Assembly: GCF_963675165.1 (NCBI RefSeq)
Contig: NC_087381.1
Span: 4,651,378 to 4,715,377 of the forward strand
Direction of reading: 5' to 3'
DNA: 64,000 nt
Source of the DNA: Halichondria panicea
Lineage: Eukaryota; Porifera; Demospongiae; Suberitida; Halichondriidae
This document shows, in pieces, positions 1 to 11,300 of this stretch (the stretch's first letter is position 1; every line of letters starts with the position of its first letter). The notes beneath the pieces were generated by a model that did not search any database, was not told where the DNA came from, and was given only the letters and a program-made list of their open reading frames with translations. A program made the position numbers and the translations under genes.

Positions 1-248
1 TCTGGCTTAAATACAACAAACTCGTTCGTATACCTAACAGAATTTGATAGAGACAGGGAAATCCTCAATGCATTCCAAAACTTGTAACACAAGTACACAA
101 GACAAACCATCGATATTTGATACCATGAGGTACTTTATCTCTCAACTTACGATCGGCAATTGCTGGTGCTGTACAGGTGTCGGCCAGTTTTTATACGCTT
201 GCATGATTTTAAACACTCTGGATGAAAGTTGTTAGTTGATTGCTAGAT

Positions 249-2912
249 TTACCTAAAGCCTTTAGAACATTTTGGCAATAGTGTAGCTGCTGTCATAACC
301 TCCTTCACAAACCGTAGTTCTCCAAGCTGGCTGTCAGGATCATTTGAAGGAATTGCCTGGATCATACTGTATGTACGTACGCATGCACTGTAAGCTTGTG
401 TTCCGTGTACTTGTTGTAGCAAGACTCCATTAATTAATTCCTTCAAAAGAAAAACAAGAGTAAGCCCAGAGAGGTCCCAACTCTTCGACAGTGGACGCAA
501 GGTGCAGAAGCGTGTGTACATTGATGGTCATATGTCGCTCGCCATAAAAACGGCCATACTTTTTGCAAAAAATATCTAAGCATGTCTTGCCCATAGATAA
601 ATCCGAAGGAGTTATGGATTCGCTCACAAAAATCTGCATCGCTACAACAAATAGTGCGTAATGATTAAAATAGTCTGGTGGTAAAACTCCAAATAGAATT
701 GGCAGAGAATAGTACAGCATAAATGATCGGTATTCTGATGCGCTTTCTATCTACGAGTGGTCGTGGACACCGTGATAACTCACATGGACCTTGTATACCA
801 GTCATTCGTCTATCGATCAAGCCTATCAAAGCATTGACACTATATTCCTCATTTTTGTGTTCTGGATTGAGCCACAAAGCAAGCAAAGCACGTGTAACCC
901 CGAGGAGACACCCATGCATATAGTCTATACCAGTACCTTTAATGATGTCAAAATTGTAGCCTCGTTCCCAGGCCTTACTTTTTCTTGCTGTTGTCACTGT
1001 TCATCCATAAATCATAGAAAGACATAGTGAGGCAGCAAAGAAAGAAATGGGCGTACAGTTAAGAAAAAGTAAGGCCTGGTTTGGGAAATCGCGTGATCCA
1101 CAAGGATTTTTATGAACGTGGGCGATATGTAGCCCACAATCGTGACGTAGGTATTCTCCCACGCATTCAGAGTTTTAATAAAACTGTACTGAGACAACCA
1201 CCAAGCTGTGCTGCAAGTCAGATCAGAGAACCAGCGTGGCCAGCTCTGGTGGCAGTAGCTACCTGCTATATGATAATGATGACTAAGCTATTCTTGATCT
1301 AACCTGTATAGACTATAGCATGTAGAAAGACACAAGAAAAGGTGATAGTAGTCTGATAGAATAGGATAGAATCTGAACACACAATCTAGACTAGTAGATC
1401 ATCTAGCTAAGCCTAAGGTATAGCTAGCTCTAGTGCTTGCAAACTTCCAGTTCCAAGTCCATGTCCAGCTTGCTGCAGGCAAAGTTTTATTAGTCATAGA
1501 TCTCTGCGTGGGCAGTCCAACATCTCTAGCTCAGCATGCCCACGCTCATTTTCACCCTTCTACCACCCTTCTACCCTCACGCGACTTCCCGATACAGGCT
1601 CTCCTTTTTCCTAACTTTACGTCTATTTCTTTCTTTATTCCTCCAATTAATACCGTATTTTATCTCATTGAACGATTAATACAGTATTTTATCTTATTGA
1701 ACGATTGTGATAAAGAACAGAAAAAGGAGAGCCTGTGTAGAGGCTATCAAAATTGTGTAAGCAGTTATATCAAGATGGTCCAAGCACTCCGTGTCGAGTT
1801 TTTCCGGTTTCCGTTAGGTACTTTGCATCTTCAATGGTGTCGTCCTGATTGGCCCAGACGGATCTCCTTCATTGTATGGATATACATGTGTTCTCCTGTT
1901 AGGTCCTATTGTAAACGTATTTCCGGCATTTTGAACAGCTCCATTGAAGTTTTAAACGATGCATTTTAGCCGGTAGGTCACATGTACCAGCTAAGAGAAC
2001 GACGTTGACTTGCCATATGCTTTCACTACTATACCGTAGTATCGACAATGTCTTTTGGAATGGCCTCAAAAACAACTTCATATTTTGCTTAATAGAACTA
2101 AACCACATTCCTGCTAAGATGATGTTTTGCCATTTCATTCTGAGCGTGTAAGGAAGTTCACTTATTACAAAGAAGAGTGATGATTTAAATACTGGAACAC
2201 CATCAGTATTCCAGAGCAATGAGATATTAGATGCCTTAGACAAAAATTTTCCTTAGCCAAACCTTACCTTTCTCTGGTCTTGCTCTGGTCTTGGACGTGT
2301 AAATCTATGCCTGACCCTTTGAAGAAATCCGGGCTGGCTGTATTTTTCTTGAACTTGTTTCTCCAAAGGAAGTCGAACAAAATACGATATATCAGCAATG
2401 GAACTGAACACCTGGTCACAAACCAAATTTGGGCATGATCTTACACCGTCAGGTTCGTCAATAGGATTCTGACAGGACGGACAACGAATGATGTCAGATT
2501 GTTTTATGTTCAGGTACTTGTAAAACTTGTAGAGACTTGTTGGGAAGATATTCGATGGAAGTATCAGTGCATTCACCAGAGCTTCATTTGATATTAATTT
2601 TTGTGATTAATCACAAAAGCTAGAATAAGTACCAATGCTACGTGTAGTGAGATTGAGGTACCTGGATAGAGGGCTTCATCGAGATTAGCGGTTTTCGTTT
2701 CAGCATTACTGGAAGCTTTATCAACACCTGCCATGGGGTTCAGTTTCTGTCTCATGAACTTGCTCGAGCTCAGATGTTTGTATGCGAACAGTGTCAGACT
2801 CAGCGGTATCAACCTCGGTTGCTTGTGTGGGAACAATATTTGAAGCTGTTTCTGCTGCGTCAATTGCGTTTTTCGTCGTCGTGATCACTTTCTGATGATA
2901 TTGCAGCAGCAA
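249..2912 (-). pseudogene. CACTA (EnSpm)/tnp2-type transposase, degenerate
   Basis: Read on the minus strand, consecutive blocks resemble the tnp2-type transposases of invertebrate CACTA elements. In order they are: an N-terminal block with a CPSCQNPIDEP zinc-ribbon-like segment (about 2576-2253), a WNTDGVPVFKSS / ELPYTLR / GTCDLPAK block (about 2243-1960), a HVYPYNEGDPSGP segment followed by GKTRHGVLGPSW (about 1900-1770), FDIIKGTGIDYMHG (about 960-900) and LGPLWAYSCFSFEG near 440. Blocks sit in different frames: an ATTAATTAAT slip near 430 and frame changes near 1970, 1820 and 2590 break the gene. A 790-bp MITE (957-1746) splits the FDIIKG codons. The gene is dead. Family assignment is by motif recognition; the element's ends were not found. 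Confidence 0.75.
957..1746 (+). mobile_element. MULE-like MITE, copy 1
   Basis: A 790-bp element begins TAGCCTCG and ends GAGGCTA, so the termini are inverted. It is flanked on both sides by the perfect 9-bp direct repeat TCAAAATTG (948-956 and 1747-1755). A second copy lies in opposite orientation at 18629-19392 with its own 9-bp duplication. Nine-base duplications are typical of Mutator-like elements. No transposase is encoded; a 178-codon frame running through it is shared with copy 2 only because the DNA is similar. The insertion lies inside the CACTA transposase. Confidence 0.85.
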
Positions 2913-3690
2913 TCAGCTATATAGTATTGGGAGTGGGAAAGTGATAACTATTACGCTGCGTCGCATAAATTATAGTGCATAAAAAAGTCAGTCATAATTA
3001 TTTTATATCAGAATTTACCATTTTCACTAAGGCCAAGCCATTTCTTTGTGGTTCGGGGCATTCCTTCAAGAGGATTGTCATCCTTAAGGTACAAGTTGTA
3101 TCGTGGCCTTTTCTTTGTTTGTGGAGCGTTTTCCATGTCTATCTACAGTGTAGCTATATATACGTAGCTAGCTTGCAGTCTCTGTTTTTTGAAGGTGTGC
3201 AGTGACATAATAACTATGTACATTATGTACATATGTATGCATGGTAACTGTATCATGCAAGCAAGGCAGCTGCACTTCTTTTGAGCTTGCAGCTGTCTCA
3301 ATTTTGAATCTCTTGCATAGCGAGCTAGCTATAGCTATATCTATCGAAGGTTTCTTACAGCTTTGCTCTTTTAGAGTGGACAGTGGACAAAACATTAAGT
3401 GTTTTACCTGTCACTTGCATAGTAAAAGGTTCAAGCTGCTCCAAGGGAGAGCTAGTTCAGGCAAATTTCCAAAAGAAAACTTATGAAGCTCTTAATCTTG
3501 AAATTGGTGAGTTTGTATGTTTGTTTAGTACTATTTTGTATTTGGCTTCCTAGCTGTTCATGCATGTAGCACATAGTAAACAATGGTACATTGTATATGT
3601 CACACATGTATAGTGAACAATGACATAGTTATGGTACAAAATTAGTAATTTGAGGGTAATAATAATAATTAATTAATATACACAGGTGGA
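2913..3690. other. No recognisable gene
   Basis: AT-rich sequence between the dead CACTA transposase and the ORF fragment that begins near 3690. Short frames occur, for example around 3430-3480 on the plus strand, but they do not join in frame to the next block. No clear inverted repeats were seen. Confidence 0.5.
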
Positions 3691-3691
3691 A

Positions 3692-4226
3692 AAAAGAACT
3701 CATAACAACAGCTAAAGAGCTAACTAAAAAACCAAACAACATACCGATAGTTGAAGTTCCTTCAGCCATTGAAGAGAAGAGAAAAAAACGTGCTGAGAAG
3801 GCTTCAAAAGACCTGTCAAAAAGAACTACTGAAAAGTCGCTGAAATTCGAAGAGTTGTCGAAAACGAAAGTGGAAACAGTAGTGACAGCGATCAGAGTGA
3901 AAGAGATATTGAAAGAGATATTTCACTACGTGACAAAGAACCAAGATTTTACCGTGGCTATCCACCATACAACCCAGCACTTCAACAACATCGATACTAC
4001 AGCCTCAGAGCAGTTTAGCTTGGGGGAAAGTCACCAGCACTTCAACAACATCGATACTACAGCCTCAGAGCAGTTTAGCTTGGGGGAAAGTCAGTCGAGT
4101 CAAACGATGTTACTCTCCATCGTCACAAAATTAACAGAGCGAGTAGAAGAGCTAGAAAAACGTGGATCAACTCACTCAACCGGTAATTATAATTATATTA
4201 ACAATATAATTATAAACGCCTCATGA
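3692..4226 (+). CDS. Unclassified charged ORF fragment with in-frame 20-aa duplication
   Basis: An acceptor-like CACAG precedes an open frame running from about 3692 to the stop at 4224-4226. The N-terminal part is rich in Lys and Glu and would form a helix or coiled coil. The C-terminal part holds an exact 60-bp tandem duplication encoding two copies of a 20-residue unit starting HFNNIDTTASEQ. In the overlapping frame the stretch 3850-4020 also reads as a plausible protein (SDSDQSERDIERDI, then a Tyr/Pro-rich segment), so the frame may have shifted at the duplication. No family is recognised. It may be an exon of a transposon-borne gene. Confidence 0.3.
3975..4092. repeat. 60-bp tandem duplication
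   Basis: CAGCACTTCAACAACATCG and the 40 bases after it recur with period 60. The two copies are essentially identical, which suggests a recent slip or unequal exchange. Confidence 0.9.
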
Positions 4227-4768
4227 TCATGCATGCATCTCTTGCATGAATTTTGAATTGAATGTAACCCATGATTTGTTCATTATAGGAGAGCGTCACT
4301 ATCCCTAAGTGCAGGGCAACAGGCAACTCTAAAGTGCCTTAGTAGCTCGGGCTACACTTAGAGAAAAATATTGGCGATGGTGTTCGACGATATGGAGCTC
4401 GCCCAGATGTGTGCTGTTGGCAAAGTGGGGGCCAAAAATACCCCTATGAGAAAAGAAGGTTTGGGTGCCCTAAAAGGCTAGCTTTGACACTATCTACAGA
4501 TCGAGTAAATACAAGTTTTCATTAATTAAAGAATGTATTTTATCGTCATACAGGTTATCTTCAAACAAATCTCTACCCCGATACTGCAATCAATAATGGC
4601 AAATTTAACGCAGTTGCAGCGCTTGCAGTGGGGTGGGGCTCGGAGAGGCCCGAGCTCTGCACCTGCATCTGCAGTTACAACTGACTGAACTCATGTATAC
4701 ACAGTATATCATCCAATAATATCATGTATATGTGGTTTCCATGGTGACAACTTTCTCAAATGGTATGT
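4227..4768. other. No recognisable gene
   Basis: Mixed-composition sequence with a GC-richer patch at about 4570-4660. No open frame of interest, tRNA or inverted repeat was identified. Confidence 0.4.
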
Positions 4769-5010
4769 ATGCAGGATATGAGTATCATGCACGCTAAATA
4801 CGTGTCATATACGTGCAATATGAAAGCACCAATCATATTAGGCATGTATGTAGCATGCGTGCACCATTTGTATTACACGCATGGTGCACATATGCAGGAT
4901 ATGAGTATCATGCATGCTCAATATGTAATATACGTGCGATATGAAAGCACCAATCATGTTAGGCATGTATGTAGCATGCGTGCATTACATGTGTGCTGCA
5001 CACATGCTAT
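4769..5010. repeat. About 123-bp tandem repeat, two copies
   Basis: ATGCAGGATATGAGTATCAT starts at 4769 and again at 4892, each followed by about 100 similar bases including GAAAGCACCAATCAT and GTAGCATGCGTGCA. From about 4985 to 5240 the sequence becomes a degenerate series of GTGTGCTGC / GCAGCACAC motifs on alternating strands. The open frame across it is a by-product of the repeat. Confidence 0.8.
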
Positions 5011-5251
5011 AAACCGTGTGCAGCACACAAGCTTAAAATACGAGCAGCACACAAGCGGCTACACACACGTGCAGCACACGTACCACAGCTCTAACAAAAG
5101 CATCTATCCTGCACTCGTCCCACGCCTATGTCCAAAATACACCATGCAGCACGCCAGCAGCACACATGCTTATCAATTGCCAGATATGTGCAAGATGTGA
5201 GTGCACGTGTGCTGCTAGTATGTGCCACACGTGTGCTGCTCACATCGCATT

Positions 5252-5515
5252 TTTGTAAAGGATACAACTCTTTATGCTTGTTAGTAAGAGTTTTGTAATA
5301 GCTCTCCACATCTTCTTCCTGTTCCTGTCTCTTCCCACTCCCCTTGTCACTATCTCGCTTTTTTTTCTTCGCTGGTGGCGGCTCTAGTTCAACAGCCTCA
5401 TCACACCACAAAGTTATTGCACAGCCACTCGGAAACTTCTTGTACATAACTTTTATATCGTCAGAGGTAACTAACCAAACTTTGCTGGTCTCAAAATACC
5501 CAACTGTGATGGACT
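5252..5515 (-). pseudogene. Repeat-family protein fragment
   Basis: A minus-strand frame with an acidic and Lys-rich tail (EPPPAKKKKR, then KRQEQEEDVESYY) extends 5' of its first Met as GYFETSKVWLVTSDDIKV. It runs from about 5515 until it enters the GCAGCACAC repeat near 5240. The style resembles ORFs that accompany invertebrate transposons, but I cannot name a family. No start codon or partner exon is evident. Confidence 0.35.
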
Positions 5516-5520
5516 AATGA

Positions 5521-5895
5521 GAAAAAAATCTGATTTTAAGTATGTACAGATGTAATGGAATGTACAGATATAATGGAATGTACATATCTATATTTATAGA
5601 CTCTATTTTTAGACTGTGGATCTCAGATAAGTCTGAGTCACATGTGTTTTTTTGTCAGTTCTCTCAATTTATTGATTTTATTAAAATGATCATGAGAGTT
5701 CTCAACCGATAGACACTTAAAATATAGGCTGTTGCTAGTCTAGCCTATCAGTCTATCACACCAACATTAAAGTCAGCAGAAGTTGGGACTTGATCCTTGA
5801 ATTCTTCCATTAATTGAGCAGAAGTAATGAATAACAGAGTCCGTTTTTTCATAGGGTTTATTATCTTAACTTTATATGTGTACGGTGAACCTTGG
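5521..5895. other. No recognisable gene
   Basis: AT-rich spacer with short direct repeats (ATGGAATGTACA twice near 5555-5580). Nothing else could be supported. Confidence 0.4.
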
Positions 5896-5897
5896 TA

Positions 5898-6154
5898 GAC
5901 GGGCGTGGCCCGCCTCCAAAAAGGGAGACGGGTTGCAGCCCTATCTAGCATTCGTTCTTGCTGCAAAAAAACATGCAGCACCGATCTTGCAGACTGCCTA
6001 CATTACGTAAGCAGTTTGCATTCAGGAATGCATATGCACCAATCAGATTGTATAACCCTTACGTAATGCATTTTTGTTGGCTTGCGATGCAGCAGAACGA
6101 ATGCTAGATAGGGCTGTAACCCGTCTCCCTTTTTGGAGGCGGGCCACGCCCATC
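5898..6154. mobile_element. TA-flanked MITE with about 70-bp inverted repeats
   Basis: The left arm starts GACGGGCGTGGCCCGCC and the right arm ends GGCGGGCCACGCCCATC. Arms are nearly identical over about 70 bp, including CTATCTAGCATTCGTTCT. TA dinucleotides flank both ends (5896-5897 and 6155-6156), as for Tc1/mariner-type insertions. The roughly 110-bp centre has no coding content. Confidence 0.85.
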
Positions 6155-6156
6155 TA

Positions 6157-6591
6157 GTACCTTGGCTTGCTGTCATGCACGGTCACCGGTCCTGACCTGG
6201 ACGTGGACAAGACTTGAACGGAAATACAAGATCCAGCATTAGATTGAGAGTTCTGGGGCCGGGGCTCCCTGCTTTGATTCATTAGCTGAGCTACAAATCC
6301 TGGACTTAACACATTGAGTGCTGCTCTACAAGCCATTTTTCCACTTGGTGATCAGGTGATTTAAACTGCGCATGTGCATACTGGTTAAACGAGCATGCTG
6401 ACTATAAAAGGGCGTGCCGTGGGCAGCTCCGACCGGAAGCAACCAAAAAATGACAAAATGGCAACAATGAATATTCTTGAGTCTTGCAAAAAGACGCCCT
6501 TGACAGTTATAATGCACATTCTTTACATTTTTACATTCTTCTTTTGATACGCCTTCTTCCGCTCTCTCACGAGATAGTAGACACAACAAAA
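6157..6591. other. Upstream region of the small gene at 6592
   Basis: No coding structure was recognised. A CACAACAAAAATGG context immediately precedes the ATG at 6592. The AAAATGGC-rich stretch at 6446-6465 resembles YY1-like promoter sites, but this is only suggestive. Confidence 0.3.
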
Positions 6592-7764
6592 ATGGCTGTC
6601 AAAAGTTTATTTCAAGAAGCGAAGAAGTCTGTTCTCAACCTCCTACTGGGGGTTCCACAGGAGCTAAAGTTCGAGACTGAAGATACCAAGCAAGTCTTTG
6701 TAGGTTTAATTGACAGTGATAAGCGTTGTCTTGCTGCCAGACATCCATTGGCCCAGCATGAGGATCTGACAAACTGATGCTGATGTGGACATAAATAACT
6801 CAAGTAAGTAGTCCATAGGTCTATAGTAAAGTTAGTAGTCTAGTATAAAGTAATGTGACTTCATCAACCTGCGAACGCTTTTTCGCTTTTTAACATTTGC
6901 ATTTCATTTTACGGATAAAGTAGTACGAACAGGAGAGTTGAAAGTCTGTAGGGAAGGACCTTTGTATCAATATCTATTTGCAGTTTGTTCGTTTATATAT
7001 ACAGTCATTATGCCTCAGTTGGGCATGCGCAAGATATACGGTAGTGTGTCTGTGTGTGTGTAGATCGACTGTTACAGCTGCTCGATGATAATGAAGAGTT
7101 TCTGTATAATTATTGTAGGCTGCTAATCATAATTATTAATTTTCTTGAATTGCAATTAGTTGGGTTTGCAAAATAATGCTTATGATTATGTTTGCTTACT
7201 TTGAAAGCTAGTACAACTTGTGTGTAGCAAAATAGGGGAACAACGAGAGAATAAAGTAAAATAAAAAGAATTAAGCATTATCCGCCATGGCCGATGAATC
7301 CATCTAAAATGTAAATTATATGTACAGTGTATTCATTAATAATGGTACTGCATGTAGCTTCATTGCCTACACCGAGACACCGAGGCATCATCACCCTTTC
7401 AGTAACATTCATTTTTTTCTCAGGTCGCGTTGAAGACGCTTTGAAGGACTGCGACTGCCTTTGCTTGTTGACAGTCTCCCTGGGTACACCATCAATCTAT
7501 GTAGAAAATGTAAGTATTAAGTATTACTTCTCAGTGTATCTAGCAATTATCCTATTATATCCCTAGCTCTTTGCTGGGGAGAGGAGGGCCTCACTGTCTG
7601 GTGGCATGCACTCCACTTGCCCTATTAAAATGGTAGTAAAGAATTTGTTTGATATAGATGTACTGATATTCATATAAATTCTTTTTCAGAATCGAACTTT
7701 CGATGAATTTCCACAATGGCATATTTTCAATGCCGTCTATTATGCAAGAAAGCAAGCTTCCTAA
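6592..7764 (+). CDS. Predicted small three-exon gene, 94 aa, unknown function
   Basis: Exons 6592-6715, 7424-7509 and 7690-7764 join in frame through GT/AG introns (285 nt including stop). The ATG has a good context (AAAATGG). The product begins MAVKSLFQEAKKSV, has a hydrophobic segment and a Cys-rich stretch CDCLCLLTVSLG in exon 2, and ends FNAVYYARKQAS. The donor of exon 1 (GACA|GTGATA) is weak; it was chosen because it restores phase. No signal peptide, membrane segment or known motif is clear. It lies 540 bp upstream of the CDCA7-like gene on the same strand. It could also be a chance chain of open exons. Confidence 0.5.
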
Positions 7765-8304
7765 CTCTTCCACAACGTTCCCTGGACTGTAGCTGACCTG
7801 GAGCTGAAAAGATTCCTTTATTGTGCATAGCCTTTTGCTGTATCTATTCATAAAGTATTTTGTCAGCCATTATGATAATCATTAATTTTTTTGTTTTTTT
7901 GTTTCTGCTTCTGGTAAAAAAGAAAAACTACCAAGAATGTATTTCCTTTCCCTTTGTGTATATTTTTGAGTGTTCACAGTGTGTAGCGAATGGGTTCTGA
8001 GCGCTTTTGCGCAAGAGAAAAAAAGAGCTCGTTACTAAGGCTTGAATGGAAATTTTGGGGTCAAAGGTCGCGCCCACGGCAGCTCTTTTTATACTCAAAA
8101 CTCGCTCCGAGTTCCGGAAGTTGCTAATCCGGTAATTAAAGCCAACATGCTCGTTTAAAAGTTCATGTTGCAAGACTCTACCCTGTATCACGAGACTGAG
8201 TGCCTTTTCTGCGCATGCGTATAATTGTTTTGGCGGTGTTTTGCCAGCAAAGATAACTGGTGACGTTTTTTTTTAATAGTGTTGTTTGCCATAGTAGTTT
8301 TACA
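7765..8304. promoter_or_regulatory. Intergenic region and probable promoter of the CDCA7-like gene
   Basis: There is no coding content between the stop at 7764 and the ATG at 8305. A TGCGCATGCG palindrome (NRF1-like) lies at about 8210-8220, roughly 90 bp before the start, a common element in promoters of housekeeping and cell-cycle genes. No TATA box was identified. Confidence 0.35.
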
Positions 8305-11300
8305 ATGGGCAGGCCTCCTCCCTGTAGGCCTGGCCATGGAAATTCGAAGGACAAGATTAACAAAGCAATAGTGAAAGGAGTGATGTCCAATGGTGGCAAA
8401 GTAGAGAAGAAAACCAAATGCAAAAAGATCAATGATGCTCAATCTCGTGGACAAAGCCAGTCTTGTCACCAGTGTAGACAGTCCATTCATAGCAACAAAG
8501 GTTTATCTGAGGTAAAGCAGGGCAAGGCAAGACTCAAATGCAGCTCATGCACCAGGTTCTGGTGAGTCTTCTCTAAACAGTGCACACCAGCCCTTCATTG
8601 GCCAGATTAATAATGAACATTCTAGGGTTTAGACCGCAATGGAAAATTGCTATTATATTTATTTTTTATATTACACCGAACAATTACACATTTTCTGACA
8701 AACGGGACAGGACCAGCTTTTAAAACTCTTGGCAAGATTTTCACTGTGCTGTTGTTTTGTAATTACAGCGCCACTCTAATTGCCGTATAACCACATTTTT
8801 GTTGTTGCTTCTGTGAGCTATAGGTAGGAGCTTTGACTTAATTCGAATGTTACGAAGTACGTGTATGTATATGCACTTCATAACATTTCGTAGCAGCTAA
8901 TAAACCTACGGCGGTATTTTTGTTATTATATCCAATAGCAATGTCCTTGATACAAAAGTGCTCAGACCCATGTGTGGCTGATGAGACTATAAATTATAGT
9001 CTCTGCTACTCGTCACACATAATTAGTATAATAATTATCTTTTTCTTCACAGGTGTGAGCAGTGCTTGTTGAATCGCTATGGTGTTGTAAAGGATGAGGC
9101 CAACCCCACCACCTGGTCCTGTCCTGTTTGTCAGAAAATGTGTAATTGTTCAGTGTGTCGGAGAAAGGTAAGTACATCATGAACATGTACATGTATGCAT
9201 GTGTATCAACTTTGTGCATGCACGTACTACTGTCTGAATGGAAATATAATAGCAATTTTCCATTTCGGTCTGAACCCTAGAATGTTCATTATTAATTGTC
9301 ATTTAATAAGTCATTTAAGCATAATGATGACACCAAGAATTCATAATACAGGTCTATTATGAACTCTTAATGACACTCTATAACGAAATTAATTAGCCAA
9401 AGTTGTATTTAGATTCATGCACAGTCTGTATGCCATTGTTACTGATCTGTCTCAAGGAGGGAAAACTGGCGACAGGGATCCTCACCCCCTTGGTTAAGAA
9501 CTCAGGGTTTGAGAGTGTATCCGACTTCCTAGACAAAGGCACCACTGACATTGCCAAGGTCCTGCAATGGAGCTCCCCTGCTGAAACAGATGCAGAGGGG
9601 AAAAAGTGAGTAGTACACGTACGTACTTTCTTTGCGAAACATGTAGTACAGTGTAATACGTACGGTATTACTAGCTGCTCATGTCTTATGTAAATTGTGC
9701 CACTGCCCCACACCTGTAGGCAACCAAAACATTCACCCTCTCAATCTGCATTACCAAAAAGCAGGCCAAAGACGTCTACTCACCGAAAGAGTTGCAGAAA
9801 TGTGAGTTATATGTACAGTACGTAGTGTGTGTTTGTGTGTCTGTGTGCTACAGCTGCTCAATGATAAATGAAGTGCAAGTACGAGCTTCTAGTCTAGGAT
9901 TACAGTGGAACCTCGGACACCTTGGTTTCAGAGGCAGGCCGGATAATAGCCTCCTTCACAAGGCCTCAAAAAGGAGGCCTGCTACTGACTGCTTACGCAT
10001 GCAATTATTGGATAATTTTCCGTAATGTTTCTCATAACTGAAATTTTACCCGAAAAATACCCTGAATAACATAATTATACAGACAAATAATTAATACTAT
10101 TCAAGTCATATACAGAGCTGTATAGCTAGAGACAGAGCTGTACGTTTGGTTACAGCAGCTATTTCTTTCTGATAGAGTCCACTTTCACCAAGGTTAGTGT
10201 TAGATGGGCGTGGCCTGTCCATATAGGTTATTGTCAGCCTTCCCTGCGTTCAGACGATTGTCATTCACACTGTTGCAGGCTGTGAGTCTTTAGCAGGCTA
10301 AAGGTAGCTATTAGAAACCTTCACAATCGCACTTCTATCCAATTTCTTCAATCCACTTCCGTTCGTTGTGATGTACGTTATTGTTTTACTGAGCATTATA
10401 CGATGATATCCGGAGCCCCCCAGTTTCTAGGGACTATGTGGCGCATGTGCAAACAGTCGATACCAGGCCCATCTTCAGTGCGGCCTGGAATCGAGGCTAG
10501 CCGGATAACTGAATATGCCCGATAATTGAATAGATAAACCAGGCCTTGATCCACCTGATAAACAGCAATGCCACATGGTTGTCTGCGCATGTGCAGAAGA
10601 GATAAGCAGGCCTGTCTTCATAGTAACAGCTGCAATGCACATGCGCATGCATATAAGGAAACAGCCATTTTCTGAAAAAAAATTGCGAAGCTGGATAACC
10701 AAAGTTCCAGGTAATGGAGGTTCTACTGTAGTGGATTTTCCTTTGTTATCGAGGTTTACTTACTTGTTTGCAGACTCGTATATTAATTGTATGCAGCCAA
10801 GTCTTAGCTTCACTACAGAGAGCGCTAGCTATTGGTAGCTGAAAGAGTCAGAAAAAGAGCTGCAAAGCTGCACTGTTTCATGAGCTTGCGCCATTAGTAA
10901 TTATGGGCTTCAAACTTCGACATCCTTTTTAACGACAGTCATTGTTATCATTTCCCTCACTTATCTTGCGCCATTAGTAATTATGGGCTTCAAACTTTCG
11001 ACATATTTTTTAACGACAGTCATTGTCATCATTTCCCTCACTTATGTACCATTCCTTGCTTGCAAATGTAGAATTGTAGTGAAGCTGGTACTGTAATTCA
11101 TTTCTATAAAGCTTTGGTGCCTACACCGATGCATCAACACCCGCGGGTTAGATATAATTATAGTAAAACCACCGTTGAGGAGCAAGGTTTAGCTAACACT
11201 AGCTGCTTCTTAGTTTTAGAGCTAGTTCAAAATTATGTAGGCCGCACAAACATGATCATGTAGACTTACAATGTGCACTAATAGCAAAGTGTTTATGCAT

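Noticed and set aside
1433-1969. 178-codon open frame similar to one at 18665-18940
   Set aside because: The similarity comes from two copies of the same MITE. Frame length changes between copies and no protein motif is present.
4760-5200. 146-codon open frame
   Set aside because: It is made of the 123-bp tandem repeat and GCAGCACAC motifs; low complexity and no partner.
9393-9713. Minus-strand 106-codon frame
   Set aside because: It is antisense to CDCA7-like exon 3, whose LATGILTPLVKNSGF matches the CDCA7 family.
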